A DNA stretch of 64,000 nt, taken from assembly GCA_018398995.1 (NCBI GenBank), contig CP073759.1, positions 310,001 through 374,000 of the forward strand. The letters are read 5' to 3'. The notes under the pieces were generated by a model. The model saw only the letters and a list, made by a program, of their open reading frames with translations. It made no database searches and had not been told where the DNA came from. The translations under genes and the position numbers were made by a program. Shown in pieces: positions 26,973 through 36,136 of the stretch (positions within the stretch are counted from its first letter, which is position 1; the number at the start of each line of letters is the position of its first letter). This DNA comes from Methylophilaceae bacterium. GTDB lineage: Bacteria; Pseudomonadota; Gammaproteobacteria; Burkholderiales; Methylophilaceae.

Positions 26973-27908
26973 ATGAGAATCGCCAACAACACCGCCGAAC
27001 TAGTCGGCAATACCCCTCTCGTTAAACTTAACCGCGTTGCGGCTGGCATTGATGCGACGATTGCTTGCAAGTTGGAGTATTTTAATGCTGCAAGCAGCGT
27101 GAAGGATCGTATTGCGGTGGCGATGATTGATGCGTTAGAAGCGGCTGGCAAGATTAAAAACGATACGATTGTAATTGAAGCAACCAGTGGTAACACGGGG
27201 ATTGGGTTGGCGATGGTGTGTGCGGCGCGTGGCATCAAGTGTGCGGTTGTGATGCCAGACACCATGAGCCGTGAGCGTCGTTTATTGTTAAAAGCTTATG
27301 GGGCAGATTTAATCTTAACGCCAGGCGCTGAAGGCATGAATGGCGCGATTAATAAAATGGCAGCATTGGCGGCATCCGATGCCCGTTATGTGATGGCGAA
27401 GCAATTTGAAAACCTAGCCAATGTTGAGATACACCGCAAAACCACGGCACAGGAAATCTGGCGCGATACCGATGGGCGCGTGGATATATTGGTAGCGGGC
27501 GTTGGCACTGGTGGCACGATTACTGGCGTGGGTGAAGCATTAAAAGACCACAACCCTGATATTCAAATCATTGCCGTTGAGCCAGACGCGAGCCCTGTGT
27601 TGTCGGGTGGCGAAAAAGGTCCGCATGCTATTCAAGGCATTGGTGCTGGATTTGTTCCGCCGATTTTAAATACCAAGATTTATGATGAAGTGGTGCGCGT
27701 TAAAAATGAAGATGCCATGACCATTGCACGCCTTATGGCGAGTGAAGATGGTTTGCTGGTTGGCATTTCATCTGGCGCGGCGGTGTGGGCGGCAATGGAA
27801 GTAGCCAAACGCCCACAGAATAAAGGCAAGCTACTTGTGGTGATTATTCCATCATTTGGTGAGCGTTATTTATCAACGCCTTTATATAGCGAGCTTGAAG
27901 TAGATTAA
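26973..27908 (+). CDS. cysK: cysteine synthase (O-acetylserine sulfhydrylase)
   Basis: This PLP enzyme makes L-cysteine from O-acetylserine and sulfide. The 311-residue protein has the PLP lysine in [11 protein letters not shown], the substrate loop [12 protein letters not shown], the phosphate loop [10 protein letters not shown] and the SSGAAVWAA motif. It is of the CysK/CysM fold; the N-terminus [16 protein letters not shown] favours CysK. Two ATG codons are adjacent. The second has the better distance (five bases) from AGGAG and is chosen. It ends 42 bases before a palindromic repeat pair that may serve as its terminator. Confidence 0.92.
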   Translation: MRIANNTAELVGNTPLVKLNRVAAGIDATIACKLEYFNAASSVKDRIAVAMIDALEAAGKIKNDTIVIEATSGNTGIGLAMVCAARGIKCAVVMPDTMSRERRLLLKAYGADLILTPGAEGMNGAINKMAALAASDARYVMAKQFENLANVEIHRKTTAQEIWRDTDGRVDILVAGVGTGGTITGVGEALKDHNPDIQIIAVEPDASPVLSGGEKGPHAIQGIGAGFVPPILNTKIYDEVVRVKNEDAMTIARLMASEDGLLVGISSGAAVWAAMEVAKRPQNKGKLLVVIIPSFGERYLSTPLYSELEVD

Positions 27909-27950
27909 TCTTTGATGGTTTTCAAAGCAAGCTCTTATTCTGGCTTTGCC

Positions 27951-28038
27951 GTCATTCCGACGAAGGTCGGAATCCAGTGACTTTGAACTAAGCTATCAAT
28001 CAACGACACTGGTTACCGACCTTCGTCGGTAAGACAGG
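27951..28038. repeat. paired REP-like palindromic repeats (left copy)
   Basis: Two units lie in opposite orientation. Each is GTC, then an 8-bp hairpin, then CCAGTG(A/T)C. The left unit (27951-27983) has stem ATTCCGAC/GTCGGAAT with loop GAAG. The right unit, read on the minus strand (28003-28038), has TTACCGAC/GTCGGTAA with the same loop. The stem differences are compensatory. A similar pair lies on the other side of the GIY-YIG gene. Function unknown; they also sit between convergent cysK and the GIY-YIG gene, where they could end both transcripts. Confidence 0.8.
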
Positions 28039-28067
28039 ATAGGAAAGCGACAATCTAACCGAAAAAA

Positions 28068-28352
28068 TTAAACAATACTGGCGTATAAGTCGTTCCAATA
28101 TGGGTTGGTTTTTTCAATCAGCGTTATCTTCCACTGACGTTTCCATTCTTTCAGTTGCTTTTCACGATTGATTGCAGCCTCCATATTGTCATGTATTTCA
28201 TACCAGACTAAATGATGGACTTTGTATTTTTTGGTAAAGCCTTCGACAAAATCGGATTGATGCTCCCATACGCGTTTTACTAAGTCTGAGGTAACGCCAA
28301 TGTAGAGCGTGCCGTTACGTTCGCTTGCTAGGATGTAGACGCAGGGTTGCAT
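28068..28352 (-). CDS. stand-alone GIY-YIG domain protein
   Basis: This 94-residue protein is essentially one GIY-YIG nuclease domain of the UPF0213/YhbQ type: CVYILASERNGTLYIGVTSDLVKRVWEH, with the catalytic Tyr/Arg positions present, and the later Glu in NREKQLKEWKR. Members of this family are small DNases of unclear role. The gene is bracketed on both sides by pairs of inverted REP-like repeats built on the same consensus. This suggests that repeat and nuclease travel or act together, but that link is inference. Confidence 0.85.
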   Translation of the reverse strand: MQPCVYILASERNGTLYIGVTSDLVKRVWEHQSDFVEGFTKKYKVHHLVWYEIHDNMEAAINREKQLKEWKRQWKITLIEKTNPYWNDLYASIV

Positions 28353-28401
28353 TATTAACGTTACTCGACAATCATCTGATTAAAGACCAACTCATTATAT
28401 C

Positions 28402-28479
28402 GTCATACCGACGAAGGTCGGTATCCAGTGACTTAACATCCTGAAAGTCGCTGGATTCCGTGTCAAGCACGGAATGACG
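28402..28479. repeat. paired REP-like palindromic repeats (right copy)
   Basis: Two inverted units use the same plan as the left pair. The plus-strand unit (28402-28434) has stem ATACCGAC/GTCGGTAT, loop GAAG and tail CCAGTGACTT. The minus-strand unit (28445-28479) has stem ATTCCGTG/CACGGAAT, loop CTTGA and tail CCAGCGACTT. They lie between the msrA stop and the GIY-YIG start, both on the minus strand, so they could terminate msrA transcription. Confidence 0.8.
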
Positions 28480-28488
28480 AGGTTGAGT

Positions 28489-29025
28489 TTACTTCATCAA
28501 CTGCGCATATTTTGCGCGTATCTTGGCCGCTTTAGGCGCGGCAACTGCCATGCAATAAGGATTGCTTGGGTTTTTGGCGAAGTAATATTGGTGATAATCT
28601 TCTGCTGGGTAAAACGTGCTGGCGGCAGTGACTTCTGTGACGATGGGGACGCTATAGACGTGGTTGTCTTCAAATGTTTTTATCATGGCATTGGCGGCTT
28701 GGCGTTGGGACTCATCTAAGTAAAAAATCACTGAACGATATTGTGTGCCGACATCGTTGCCTTGCCGGTTAAGCGTGGTTGGGTCGTGCGCGACTAAGAA
28801 CACTTCTAGCAAGGCTTCATAACTGACCAAACTTGCATCAAATGTCATTCTGATGCCTTCCGCATGACCTGTGTCGCCGTTACAAATGGTTTTATAGGTT
28901 GGGTTTTCGGTATGTCCGCCAATGTAGCCAGACTCGACTTTAATCACACCTTTTAGTTGGCTAAATACAGGCTCTGTACACCAAAAACAGCCCCCTGCGA
29001 AAATTGCAATTTGTTCGTTACTCAT
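28489..29025 (-). CDS. msrA: peptide-methionine (S)-S-oxide reductase
   Basis: This enzyme repairs oxidised methionine in proteins. The 178-residue protein has the catalytic motif FAGGCFWCTEPVF (Cys13, with Cys16 nearby), the conserved GYIGGHTENPTY and the segment GHAEGIRMTFD. A C-terminal recycling cysteine is in PYCMAVAAPK. It is transcribed alone, with the repeat pair just downstream. Confidence 0.95.
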   Translation of the reverse strand: MSNEQIAIFAGGCFWCTEPVFSQLKGVIKVESGYIGGHTENPTYKTICNGDTGHAEGIRMTFDASLVSYEALLEVFLVAHDPTTLNRQGNDVGTQYRSVIFYLDESQRQAANAMIKTFEDNHVYSVPIVTEVTAASTFYPAEDYHQYYFAKNPSNPYCMAVAAPKAAKIRAKYAQLMK

Positions 29026-29125
29026 GTTGGGTTTACCTTTAAAAAAAGCGTATTCGCTAGTCTATATCATCAGTTAATCATGACAATCAATTGGCTGAAT
29101 GATTCAAAAAAACCATACACAAGCC

Positions 29126-29386
29126 ATGTCATTAAATGCTCTATATGTTGATTTCAATTCCTACTTTGCCTCTGTAGTTGAACAGCAGTTGCAACCCGAA
29201 TTGCGTGGCAAACCCATTGGTGTATTACCTATGATGGCGGAAACAATATGTTGTATTGCTGCCAGCTATGCAGCAAAAGCGTTTGGTATTAAAGCAGGAA
29301 CCGGCGCACACGAAGCGCTCAAAGATGCACCAATGCGCATTGCCTTTAATCATATTCCTAATTTGGTGGTAGAAAATGATGATTAG
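29126..29386 (+). pseudogene. internally deleted Y-family DNA polymerase remnant
   Basis: The 86-residue product starts MSLNALYVDFNSYFASV, the N-terminal active-site strand of ImpB/UmuC-type polymerases, and continues through ETICCIAASYAAKAFGIKAGT. It then jumps to AHEALKDAPMRIAFNHIPNL, which resembles the extreme C-terminus of the same proteins (about 400 residues). The palm, catalytic acidic pair and finger regions are missing. An in-frame internal deletion of some 300 codons explains this. An upstream in-frame ATG (29099) adds nine non-family residues. It cannot be a working polymerase. Confidence 0.7.
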
Positions 29387-29426
29387 CGCAATGATCGATA
29401 TCCTTTTCTACCTGCTTTAGCTGATT

Positions 29427-30407
29427 TTACGGTGCCATCACACCAATAATAAGATAGAGGGTATAGCCAATATAAATAGCCATTAATAGACTACCGCCTA
29501 AGCGGGTGATGGTTTTTTCACCAGATTCTTTGCGCGTATAGCCAAGTGCAAACAACAAAATGGTTAGTCCCAGCATCACGGTCCAGTCGCGTGTTAATAC
29601 CTCCGTGGGTATCTGCATAGGATGAATAGCGCTCGCTAAACCAACAACTGCTAACGTGTTAAATAAGTTGGAGCCAATAATATTGCCAACGGCCAAATCG
29701 TGTTCACCTTTACGCGCAGCAGCAATGGATGACGCCAATTCAGGGAGTGAGGTACCAACGGCAACAACCGTTAAGCCAATGATTAAATCGCTAACGCCAA
29801 ACGCGTGTGCGATATTCACTGCACCCCATACCAACATGCGCGAGCTAACCACTAACAACACCAAACCCACAACGAGCATCGTCCAAGCTTTATTGGTTTT
29901 AATATGCTTAAGCTCAACTTCTAGCTCAACTTCTAGCTCGTCTTTATGCGATGATTCTTGTCGGCTTTGCACCACCATCCAAATAAAAACCAGCAATAAA
30001 ACCGCCAGTTCTATTAAACCTTCCAAGCGAGTAATTTGACTATCTTGCAAATGAAAAAAAGCAAGCAAAGTAACCGCCAATAGAATGGGTAATTCTCTTT
30101 TAAGGAGTTGAGAGCGCATTAACACCGGGCTTATTAAAGCGGTAACACCTAAAATGAGTGCAATATTGGTAATATTAGATCCATACGCATTACCCAACGC
30201 CAGTCCGGGATTACCCTGCATCGCCGCCAAAACAGATACTGTCATCTCTGGTGCAGATGTACCAAAGCCGATAATCACCATGCCCACCAGCAAGGCTGAC
30301 ATGCCAAGATTAAGCGCAACAGCAGCTGCTCCATCTACAAACAGATCGGCACTCCACACCAACACGGCCAAGCCAATCACAATCATCGCTATGGATAACA
30401 ACATCAT
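29427..30407 (-). CDS. calcium/sodium antiporter (CaCA family, YrbG-like)
   Basis: This 326-residue inner-membrane exchanger has about ten hydrophobic segments and two inverted alpha-repeats with the ion-binding signatures GFGTSAPEMTVS and AVGTSLPELASS. A cytosolic loop between the halves contains a short tandem repeat, ELEVELEVELK, from a duplicated 12-base unit near 29910-29940. The direction and ion are assumed from the family (Ca2+ out, Na+ in). It follows the methyltransferase-fusion gene by 42 bases on the same strand. Confidence 0.9.
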   Translation of the reverse strand: MMLLSIAMIVIGLAVLVWSADLFVDGAAAVALNLGMSALLVGMVIIGFGTSAPEMTVSVLAAMQGNPGLALGNAYGSNITNIALILGVTALISPVLMRSQLLKRELPILLAVTLLAFFHLQDSQITRLEGLIELAVLLLVFIWMVVQSRQESSHKDELEVELEVELKHIKTNKAWTMLVVGLVLLVVSSRMLVWGAVNIAHAFGVSDLIIGLTVVAVGTSLPELASSIAAARKGEHDLAVGNIIGSNLFNTLAVVGLASAIHPMQIPTEVLTRDWTVMLGLTILLFALGYTRKESGEKTITRLGGSLLMAIYIGYTLYLIIGVMAP

Positions 30408-30449
30408 TAGGCGTCTTTCTTTAATATGAATAAAATTATTAGGTTGTTA

Positions 30450-31484
30450 TTACAAGCTGCCCAATACATAACCCATCACTAGACCAATTATTAATGCAAT
30501 CGTGATGCCTCGGTAGGTTAGCACATCTTTGGAGTAACCACGCTTGATGGCAATATAAGCCACCAAATAGCCAACCGCATTGAGTAGCCAAATAAATGAC
30601 ATGGTCAGCACTTTCACCAGCAGTGGTCCAATAATTGGCACCATGGCAATCATGCTGAGCAACCAACTGACTACACCCGTATAGAGCCCCGCTAATACTA
30701 CGCCACTGGTAGCTAGTTTCACATCCACATTGAATTGATAAGCAAAAAAGGAACCCATGGTGAGCAAAATAAAAATTGGTAACATTATTTTCCATCGTCC
30801 GTGTGACGGCAGATGGATAGACTGTTCATCAAATACGCGTTTATTGAGTGATTTTTTTAATAACCAAACATGCTCAACTGCATCAAACTGCCCTTTTAAA
30901 CCACCTACCAACACTTCACTTGCCAACAAGTTAATCTCATAGCGAGCTTGATAATGCTGATTGATTTCTTGATTGCTAATGGCAAAGGGCGGTCCTGGTT
31001 GCAGACTTTGATCGTACTCAAAGGTAATCAACAACTGTGATGCACCATGGGTAATATCGATAATATGCTGCGTATAACGTTGTCGCATTGGCAGTGGCAA
31101 AGCAACTAAAGCAGCTCGATCATAAACCGCATCAACCTCACCTAATAATGCTTTGCTTAACTGAAAAATATCGCCGACAAAAATATCAATATTTTCTGCA
31201 CGATATTGAATAAGAGATTGTTGTTGGCTAATTGTCGGCTTTAATGCTAATTCATCAAATAATTGTTTAACCGCTATCTCGCTTAATTCGACGCCAACAA
31301 CACGATACCCATGCGCCATTAACCAAGCAATATCCAACGTTTTTCCACATAAAGGCACAAATACACGGCTATCTTTTGCTAATGAAAATAATTCAAAATG
31401 ATTAACCAATAGTGGATTGGCTACATTTTTGTGGAATCCAATCACATTATCTTTCCACTTTTGATGCCAGAAATCTGGTTCCAT
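30450..31484 (-). CDS. thiopurine S-methyltransferase-like domain fused to C-terminal membrane domain
   Basis: Residues 1 to about 215 match bacterial thiopurine/tellurite methyltransferases (TPMT), SAM-dependent enzymes: EPDFWHQKWKDNVIGFH, VFVPLCGKTLDIAWL (SAM-binding motif), GVELSEIAV and YDRAALVALP. The family normally ends near 215-220 residues. Here the frame continues without a break into about 115 residues with four hydrophobic segments (starting IMLPIFILLTMG and ending IIGLVMGYVLGSL). The fusion would tether the methyltransferase to the membrane. A fusion caused by a lost stop codon is an alternative. The N-terminus is family-like. Confidence 0.82.
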   Translation of the reverse strand: MEPDFWHQKWKDNVIGFHKNVANPLLVNHFELFSLAKDSRVFVPLCGKTLDIAWLMAHGYRVVGVELSEIAVKQLFDELALKPTISQQQSLIQYRAENIDIFVGDIFQLSKALLGEVDAVYDRAALVALPLPMRQRYTQHIIDITHGASQLLITFEYDQSLQPGPPFAISNQEINQHYQARYEINLLASEVLVGGLKGQFDAVEHVWLLKKSLNKRVFDEQSIHLPSHGRWKIMLPIFILLTMGSFFAYQFNVDVKLATSGVVLAGLYTGVVSWLLSMIAMVPIIGPLLVKVLTMSFIWLLNAVGYLVAYIAIKRGYSKDVLTYRGITIALIIGLVMGYVLGSL

Positions 31485-31528
31485 GCCTTACCTTTAAGCG
31501 ATTCTATTGAAACCTATTCTACATAAAA

Positions 31529-31552
31529 TAAAAGCCGCAAATGCGGCTTTTA
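31529..31552. terminator. rho-independent terminator after acnB
   Basis: A perfect 11-bp stem (TAAAAGCCGCA/TGCGGCTTTTA) with a two-base loop lies 19 bases beyond the acnB stop on the minus strand. Its symmetric A/T flanks fit a terminator for the long acnB-side operon. Confidence 0.85.
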
Positions 31553-31570
31553 CTAAAATAGTCTGGATTT

Positions 31571-34162
31571 TTATGAGACTGACTCAGTAATTGGAATCAC
31601 CTTTTTACCAGTACTTAAGGTATCTAATGCAGCTTTATACGCTGTCATCTGATTAAAGTTGAGGTACTTATAGATATTATCAACATCTGCCAGCTTGTCG
31701 CCTACTGTTTGCAAATACTCAGCATGCGTTGGGATTCTACCCAACTTAGCACAGACAGCAGCAAGCTCAGCAGAGCCTAGATAAACGCGTGCATCTTTAC
31801 CCATACGATTATCAAAGTTACGCGTTGATGTCGAGAACACAGTCGCTTTATCTTCTACGCGCGCTTGGTTGCCCATGCACAAGGAGCAACCAGGCACTTC
31901 TGTTCGAGCGCCTGCCTTGCCAAAGACCGAATAAACCCCTTCATCACGTAATTGCGCCTCATCCATTCTAGTGGGTGGTGCAATCCATAAACGGGTTGGA
32001 ATATTGCCTAAACCATCTAATACTTTTGCCGCGGCGCGATAATGGCCAATATTGGTCATGCAGCTGCCAATAAAGACTTCATCAATTTTGTCTCCCTGTA
32101 CGGCTGATAATGGCTTCACATCATCAGGATCATTTGGACAAGCAACCAATGGCTCTGTGATCGTTGCCAAATCGATTTCAATCACATGCGCATATTCTGC
32201 ATCATCATCTGCTGTCATTAAACTTGGGTTTGCCAACCACGCTTGCATGCTTTCAATGCGGCGCTGTATCGAACGGGCATCTTGATAGCCGTTTTCGATC
32301 ATATTTTGTAATAAGACGATATTGGAATTTAAAAACTCTTTCACCGACGCTTCACCCAACTGCACAGTACAGCCATTGGCTGAACGTTCTGCTGATGCGT
32401 CTGATAGCTCAAATGCTTGCTCGACTTTTAAATCAGGCAACCCTTGAATCTCTAATACGCGACCGTTAAAAATGTTCTTTTTACCTTGTTTTGCCACAGT
32501 TAAGCTGCCTTCTTGAATCGCCGCATAGGGAATCGCATTAACCAAATCGCGCAAAGTAATACCAGGTTGCATTTCACCTTTAAATCTTACCAGCACCGAC
32601 TCTGGCATATCCAAAGGCATTGCACCCGTTGCAGCGGCAAACGCCACCAATCCCGACCCTGCTGGAAAAGAAATGCCAATCGGGAAACGGGTATGAGAAT
32701 CACCACCAGTACCAACGGTATCAGGCAAAATCATACGGTTTAACCATGAGTGAATAATGCCATCGCCGGGCTTCAAGGTCACACCACCACGACTAGAAAT
32801 AAATTCTGGCAATGTATGTTGTAGATTAATATCAACGGGCTTAGGATAAGCGGCTGTGTGACAGAAACTTTGCATGACTAAATCGCTGCTAAAGCCTAAA
32901 CAAGCCAGCTCTTTCAATTCATCACGCGTCATACCGCCAGTCGTATCTTGTGATCCAACCGTTGTCGCTTTTGGCTCACAATACGTACCTGCTCGTACAC
33001 CTTGCCCCTCTGGTAAGCCACATGCACGACCCACCATTTTTTGCGCCAAGGTAAACCCTTTACCTGTATCTTTTGCTGGCACAGCTTGAATAAAAATATC
33101 TGTTTCTGGCAAATGCAATGCTTTTCGGGCATTGGCAGTTAAACCGCGACCAATAATCAGTGGAATACGGCCGCCAGCACGTACTTCATCCGCAATCGTC
33201 ACTGGATTCATCTTAAATTCAGCAATCATCTCATTGGCTTCATTGAAAATTTTTCCTTCAAACGGCTTAATGGTAATCACATCACCAGTGTTCATTTTTG
33301 ACACATCACATTCAATTGGAAATGCGCCTGAATCCTCTGCCGTATTAAAGAAAATAGGAGCGATTTTATTGCCAATCACTACGCCACCAGTGCGTTTATT
33401 AGGCATATTTGGAATATCTTGTCCTGTCCACCACTGTACAGAGTTAATTGCTGATTTTCGTGAAGAGCCCGTACCAACGACGTCGCCGACATAGGCAACT
33501 TGGTAGCCTTTCTTTTTTAAGGTCGCAATTGTTGCTAGACCATCTGCCATTTTATTGATTAACATGGCATTAGCATGCAATGGAATATCGGGGCGGCTCC
33601 ATGCTTCTTGTGCTGGGCTCAAATCATCGGTATTGGTTTCACCATCAACTTTAAAAACAGCCACTTTCATTTCTGCTGGCATAGCAGGTTTGTTTGTAAA
33701 CCACTCTGCATTTGCCCAAGATTCCATTAATTGTTTAGCGTATGGATTGCCCGCCTTCATTTTTGCTTCTACATCATAAAACGCGTCATACATTAAAATC
33801 GTTTTAGCCAATGCCTTTACCGCTTGCTCTGCTAAGTCGGTATCAAGCAATTCAACCAAAGCCAGTACGTTATAGCCGCCTAACATGGTACCCAGCAACT
33901 CAACTGCCTTTTCTGCACTGACTAAGGGTGAGTTTGTTTCGCCTTTGGCCAGCGCTGACAAAAATGCAGCTTTTACATACGCTGCTTGATCAACCCCAGC
34001 GGGTGTTCGGTTGGCCAACAAGTCAACCAACAAATCTTCCTGACCTTTTGGTGGGTTTTTTAATAACACAACCAACTCAGCGACTTGCTCAGCCGTTAAT
34101 GGTAGTGGTGGTAAATGCGCTTCAGAACGCTCTTTAACGTGTATTTGGTATGCTTCTATCAT
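31571..34162 (-). CDS. acnB: aconitate hydratase B (also 2-methylisocitrate dehydratase activity)
   Basis: This [4Fe-4S] enzyme interconverts citrate and isocitrate; AcnB is also known to hydrate 2-methyl-cis-aconitate in the methylcitrate cycle. The product has the AcnB N-terminal HEAT-like domain, [38 protein letters not shown] and [13 protein letters not shown], where the cluster cysteines lie. The start at [13 protein letters not shown] matches the family, giving 863 residues; an ATG eight codons upstream also exists. With prpB, prpC and prpD nearby, and no acnD/prpF seen here, AcnB probably supplies the second methylcitrate step. It is the last gene of the left operon. Confidence 0.96.
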   Translation of the reverse strand: MIEAYQIHVKERSEAHLPPLPLTAEQVAELVVLLKNPPKGQEDLLVDLLANRTPAGVDQAAYVKAAFLSALAKGETNSPLVSAEKAVELLGTMLGGYNVLALVELLDTDLAEQAVKALAKTILMYDAFYDVEAKMKAGNPYAKQLMESWANAEWFTNKPAMPAEMKVAVFKVDGETNTDDLSPAQEAWSRPDIPLHANAMLINKMADGLATIATLKKKGYQVAYVGDVVGTGSSRKSAINSVQWWTGQDIPNMPNKRTGGVVIGNKIAPIFFNTAEDSGAFPIECDVSKMNTGDVITIKPFEGKIFNEANEMIAEFKMNPVTIADEVRAGGRIPLIIGRGLTANARKALHLPETDIFIQAVPAKDTGKGFTLAQKMVGRACGLPEGQGVRAGTYCEPKATTVGSQDTTGGMTRDELKELACLGFSSDLVMQSFCHTAAYPKPVDINLQHTLPEFISSRGGVTLKPGDGIIHSWLNRMILPDTVGTGGDSHTRFPIGISFPAGSGLVAFAAATGAMPLDMPESVLVRFKGEMQPGITLRDLVNAIPYAAIQEGSLTVAKQGKKNIFNGRVLEIQGLPDLKVEQAFELSDASAERSANGCTVQLGEASVKEFLNSNIVLLQNMIENGYQDARSIQRRIESMQAWLANPSLMTADDDAEYAHVIEIDLATITEPLVACPNDPDDVKPLSAVQGDKIDEVFIGSCMTNIGHYRAAAKVLDGLGNIPTRLWIAPPTRMDEAQLRDEGVYSVFGKAGARTEVPGCSLCMGNQARVEDKATVFSTSTRNFDNRMGKDARVYLGSAELAAVCAKLGRIPTHAEYLQTVGDKLADVDNIYKYLNFNQMTAYKAALDTLSTGKKVIPITESVS

Positions 34163-34214
34163 ATGCTTTATTTCATTTCCTAACATTAACGTTTGATAAA
34201 ATATGTACGTCTCT

Positions 34215-34508
34215 TTATTTGACTAATTCTTTTGCAAATGATGTGCCACAACTTTTTGTATTGGCCGCAATTTCCCACCTGTCTAGCAATGCTTTTTGAT
34301 AATCAGCACCATGTTTAAGCGCTAAAAAAGCACGAACTTCAGCCACATCTGCAAAGCCATTATGATCGGTATCCATTATTGCAATATTATCTTCTACGCT
34401 AGGGCCGGTATATTTGCCGTTATCATCCGTTAGATAACCCAAGATTTCTACTGCATAGCCTAATGATGCACCCATCGACAAACCAGCCATCAATATCCAT
34501 TTAGTCAT
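34215..34508 (-). CDS. secreted EF-hand protein in the acnB operon
   Basis: This 97-residue protein has a signal peptide ([19 protein letters not shown]) and one clear EF-hand calcium loop, [13 protein letters not shown], with Asp, Asp, Asn, Gly and Glu in the expected places. A second helix-rich part follows, with one late cysteine. The ATG at 34508 follows GAGGTG at six bases; an in-frame GTG three codons upstream lies inside that site. It sits between fumA (80 bases) and acnB, an odd place for an exported calcium-binding protein. I do not know its role. Confidence 0.7.
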   Translation of the reverse strand: MTKWILMAGLSMGASLGYAVEILGYLTDDNGKYTGPSVEDNIAIMDTDHNGFADVAEVRAFLALKHGADYQKALLDRWEIAANTKSCGTSFAKELVK

Positions 34509-34597
34509 TTTTTTCACCTCGATTCATACTACCATTTTGATCGAGATTAATCTATTTACTCAGCTTGCAAGGTGACTTACAGCACATTACATTATGC

Positions 34598-36133
34598 CTA
34601 TATGGGCTTAATCGCGATTGTCTGCGCAGCCATTTTTTGTTTCCATAACGCTGGCCCAGATTGATGCACAGATTCGCCATTAGCACTTACTGCCACGGTG
34701 ACGGGCATATCAACCACATCAAATTCATAAATCGCCTCCATACCTAAGTCGGCAAATGCGATGACTTTTGCATGCTTAATGGCTTTACTCACCAGATAAG
34801 CTGCGCCACCAACTGCCATTAAATAGACAGACTGGTGCTGAGCGATAGAAGCTAATGCGGCTTCACCTCGCTCCGCCTTGCCGACTGAGCCTAACAGCCC
34901 TGCATCCAACATCACATCACTGTAACTGTCCATTCTTGTTGCCGTTGTGGGGCCTGCAGGACCAACCGCTTCACCACCAACAGCATCTACCGGCCCTACG
35001 TAATAGATAAAGCGATTACTAAAATCGACAGGTAATTGTTCACCTTTGGCAATCATGTCAGCAATGCGCTTATGAGCAGCATCGCGCCCTGTCAGCAATT
35101 TTCCAGATAGCAATAGTGTTTGTCCCGCCGCCCATGTTTGGGTTTCTTGCTTAGTCACTGTATTCAAATCCACCCGCTTAGCATGCGCATCTGGCGCCCA
35201 TGTGATGTCAGGATAAGCACCCATGTCTGGCGGCACCAATGCTGCAACGCCAGTTCCATCCAACTCAAATTCGATATGTCTTGTTGCCGCACAATTTGGA
35301 ATAATTGCCACTGGCAAACTGGCTGCGTGCGTTGGATAATCTAATATCTTTACGTCTAATACTGTTGTTAAACCACCCAAACCTTGCGCGCCAATACCTA
35401 AATTATTCACTTTTTCATATAGAGCCAACCTGAGCTCTTCAATGCGATTGCTAGCACCTTTTTCTTTTAAGAGATGAATATCAATTGGCTCCATCAATGA
35501 TTCTTTTGCCATTAGCACAGCTTTTTCTGCACTGCCGCCAATACCAATACCCAACATACCTGGCGGACACCAGCCAGCACCCATTTGGGGCACAACCTGC
35601 ATCACCCAATCTTCAATACTGTCATTCGGATTCAACATGGTTAATTTTGCTTTATTTTCCGAACCACCGCCCTTAGCAGCAATTTTTACTTCAATTTTAT
35701 TGCCAGTTACGAGCGAAATATGCACCACAGCTGGCGTATTGTCACCCGTATTGGTGCGCTTGCCAGCGGGATTTGTCACAATGGAAGCTCTGAGTTTATT
35801 TTCTGGCAATAAGTAGGCACGCCGCACCCCTTCATTGACCATTTGCTCCACATCTAAGGCCGTATTTCCCACATCACTTTCCCACTGCACATCCATGCCC
35901 ACTTTAACAAAAGCAACAACGATGCCAGTATCTTGGCAAATAGGTCGTTTGCCTTCTGCACACATGCGTGAGTTAGTCAAAATCTGTGCAATCGCATCTT
36001 TTGCCGCAGGCGATTCTTCGCGTTGATAAGCTTCAGCTAATGCTTGAATATAATCTTGCGGATGATAATAAGAAATAAATTGCAGCGCATCTGCAACACT
36101 TTGTATGAAATCTTCTTTTTTGATCAAGGTCAT
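34598..36133 (-). CDS. fumA: fumarate hydratase class I
   Basis: This oxygen-sensitive [4Fe-4S] enzyme hydrates fumarate to malate. The 511-residue protein has both the alpha part (GKRPICQDTGIVVAF, KAKLTMLNP, MGAGWCPPGMLGIGIGGSAEKA) and the beta part (GPTTATRMDSYSDVML) in one chain. It is not the class II type. It follows the acyl-CoA ligase by three bases. With SdhABCD and malic enzyme upstream, it completes a succinate-to-pyruvate path in one operon. Confidence 0.94.
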   Translation of the reverse strand: MTLIKKEDFIQSVADALQFISYYHPQDYIQALAEAYQREESPAAKDAIAQILTNSRMCAEGKRPICQDTGIVVAFVKVGMDVQWESDVGNTALDVEQMVNEGVRRAYLLPENKLRASIVTNPAGKRTNTGDNTPAVVHISLVTGNKIEVKIAAKGGGSENKAKLTMLNPNDSIEDWVMQVVPQMGAGWCPPGMLGIGIGGSAEKAVLMAKESLMEPIDIHLLKEKGASNRIEELRLALYEKVNNLGIGAQGLGGLTTVLDVKILDYPTHAASLPVAIIPNCAATRHIEFELDGTGVAALVPPDMGAYPDITWAPDAHAKRVDLNTVTKQETQTWAAGQTLLLSGKLLTGRDAAHKRIADMIAKGEQLPVDFSNRFIYYVGPVDAVGGEAVGPAGPTTATRMDSYSDVMLDAGLLGSVGKAERGEAALASIAQHQSVYLMAVGGAAYLVSKAIKHAKVIAFADLGMEAIYEFDVVDMPVTVAVSANGESVHQSGPALWKQKMAAQTIAIKPI

Positions 36134-36136
36134 GAA

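Noticed and set aside
30439-30795. 118-codon ORF in another frame of the methyltransferase fusion
   Set aside because: Shadow of the membrane-domain coding region; the fused frame has the coherent hydrophobic pattern.
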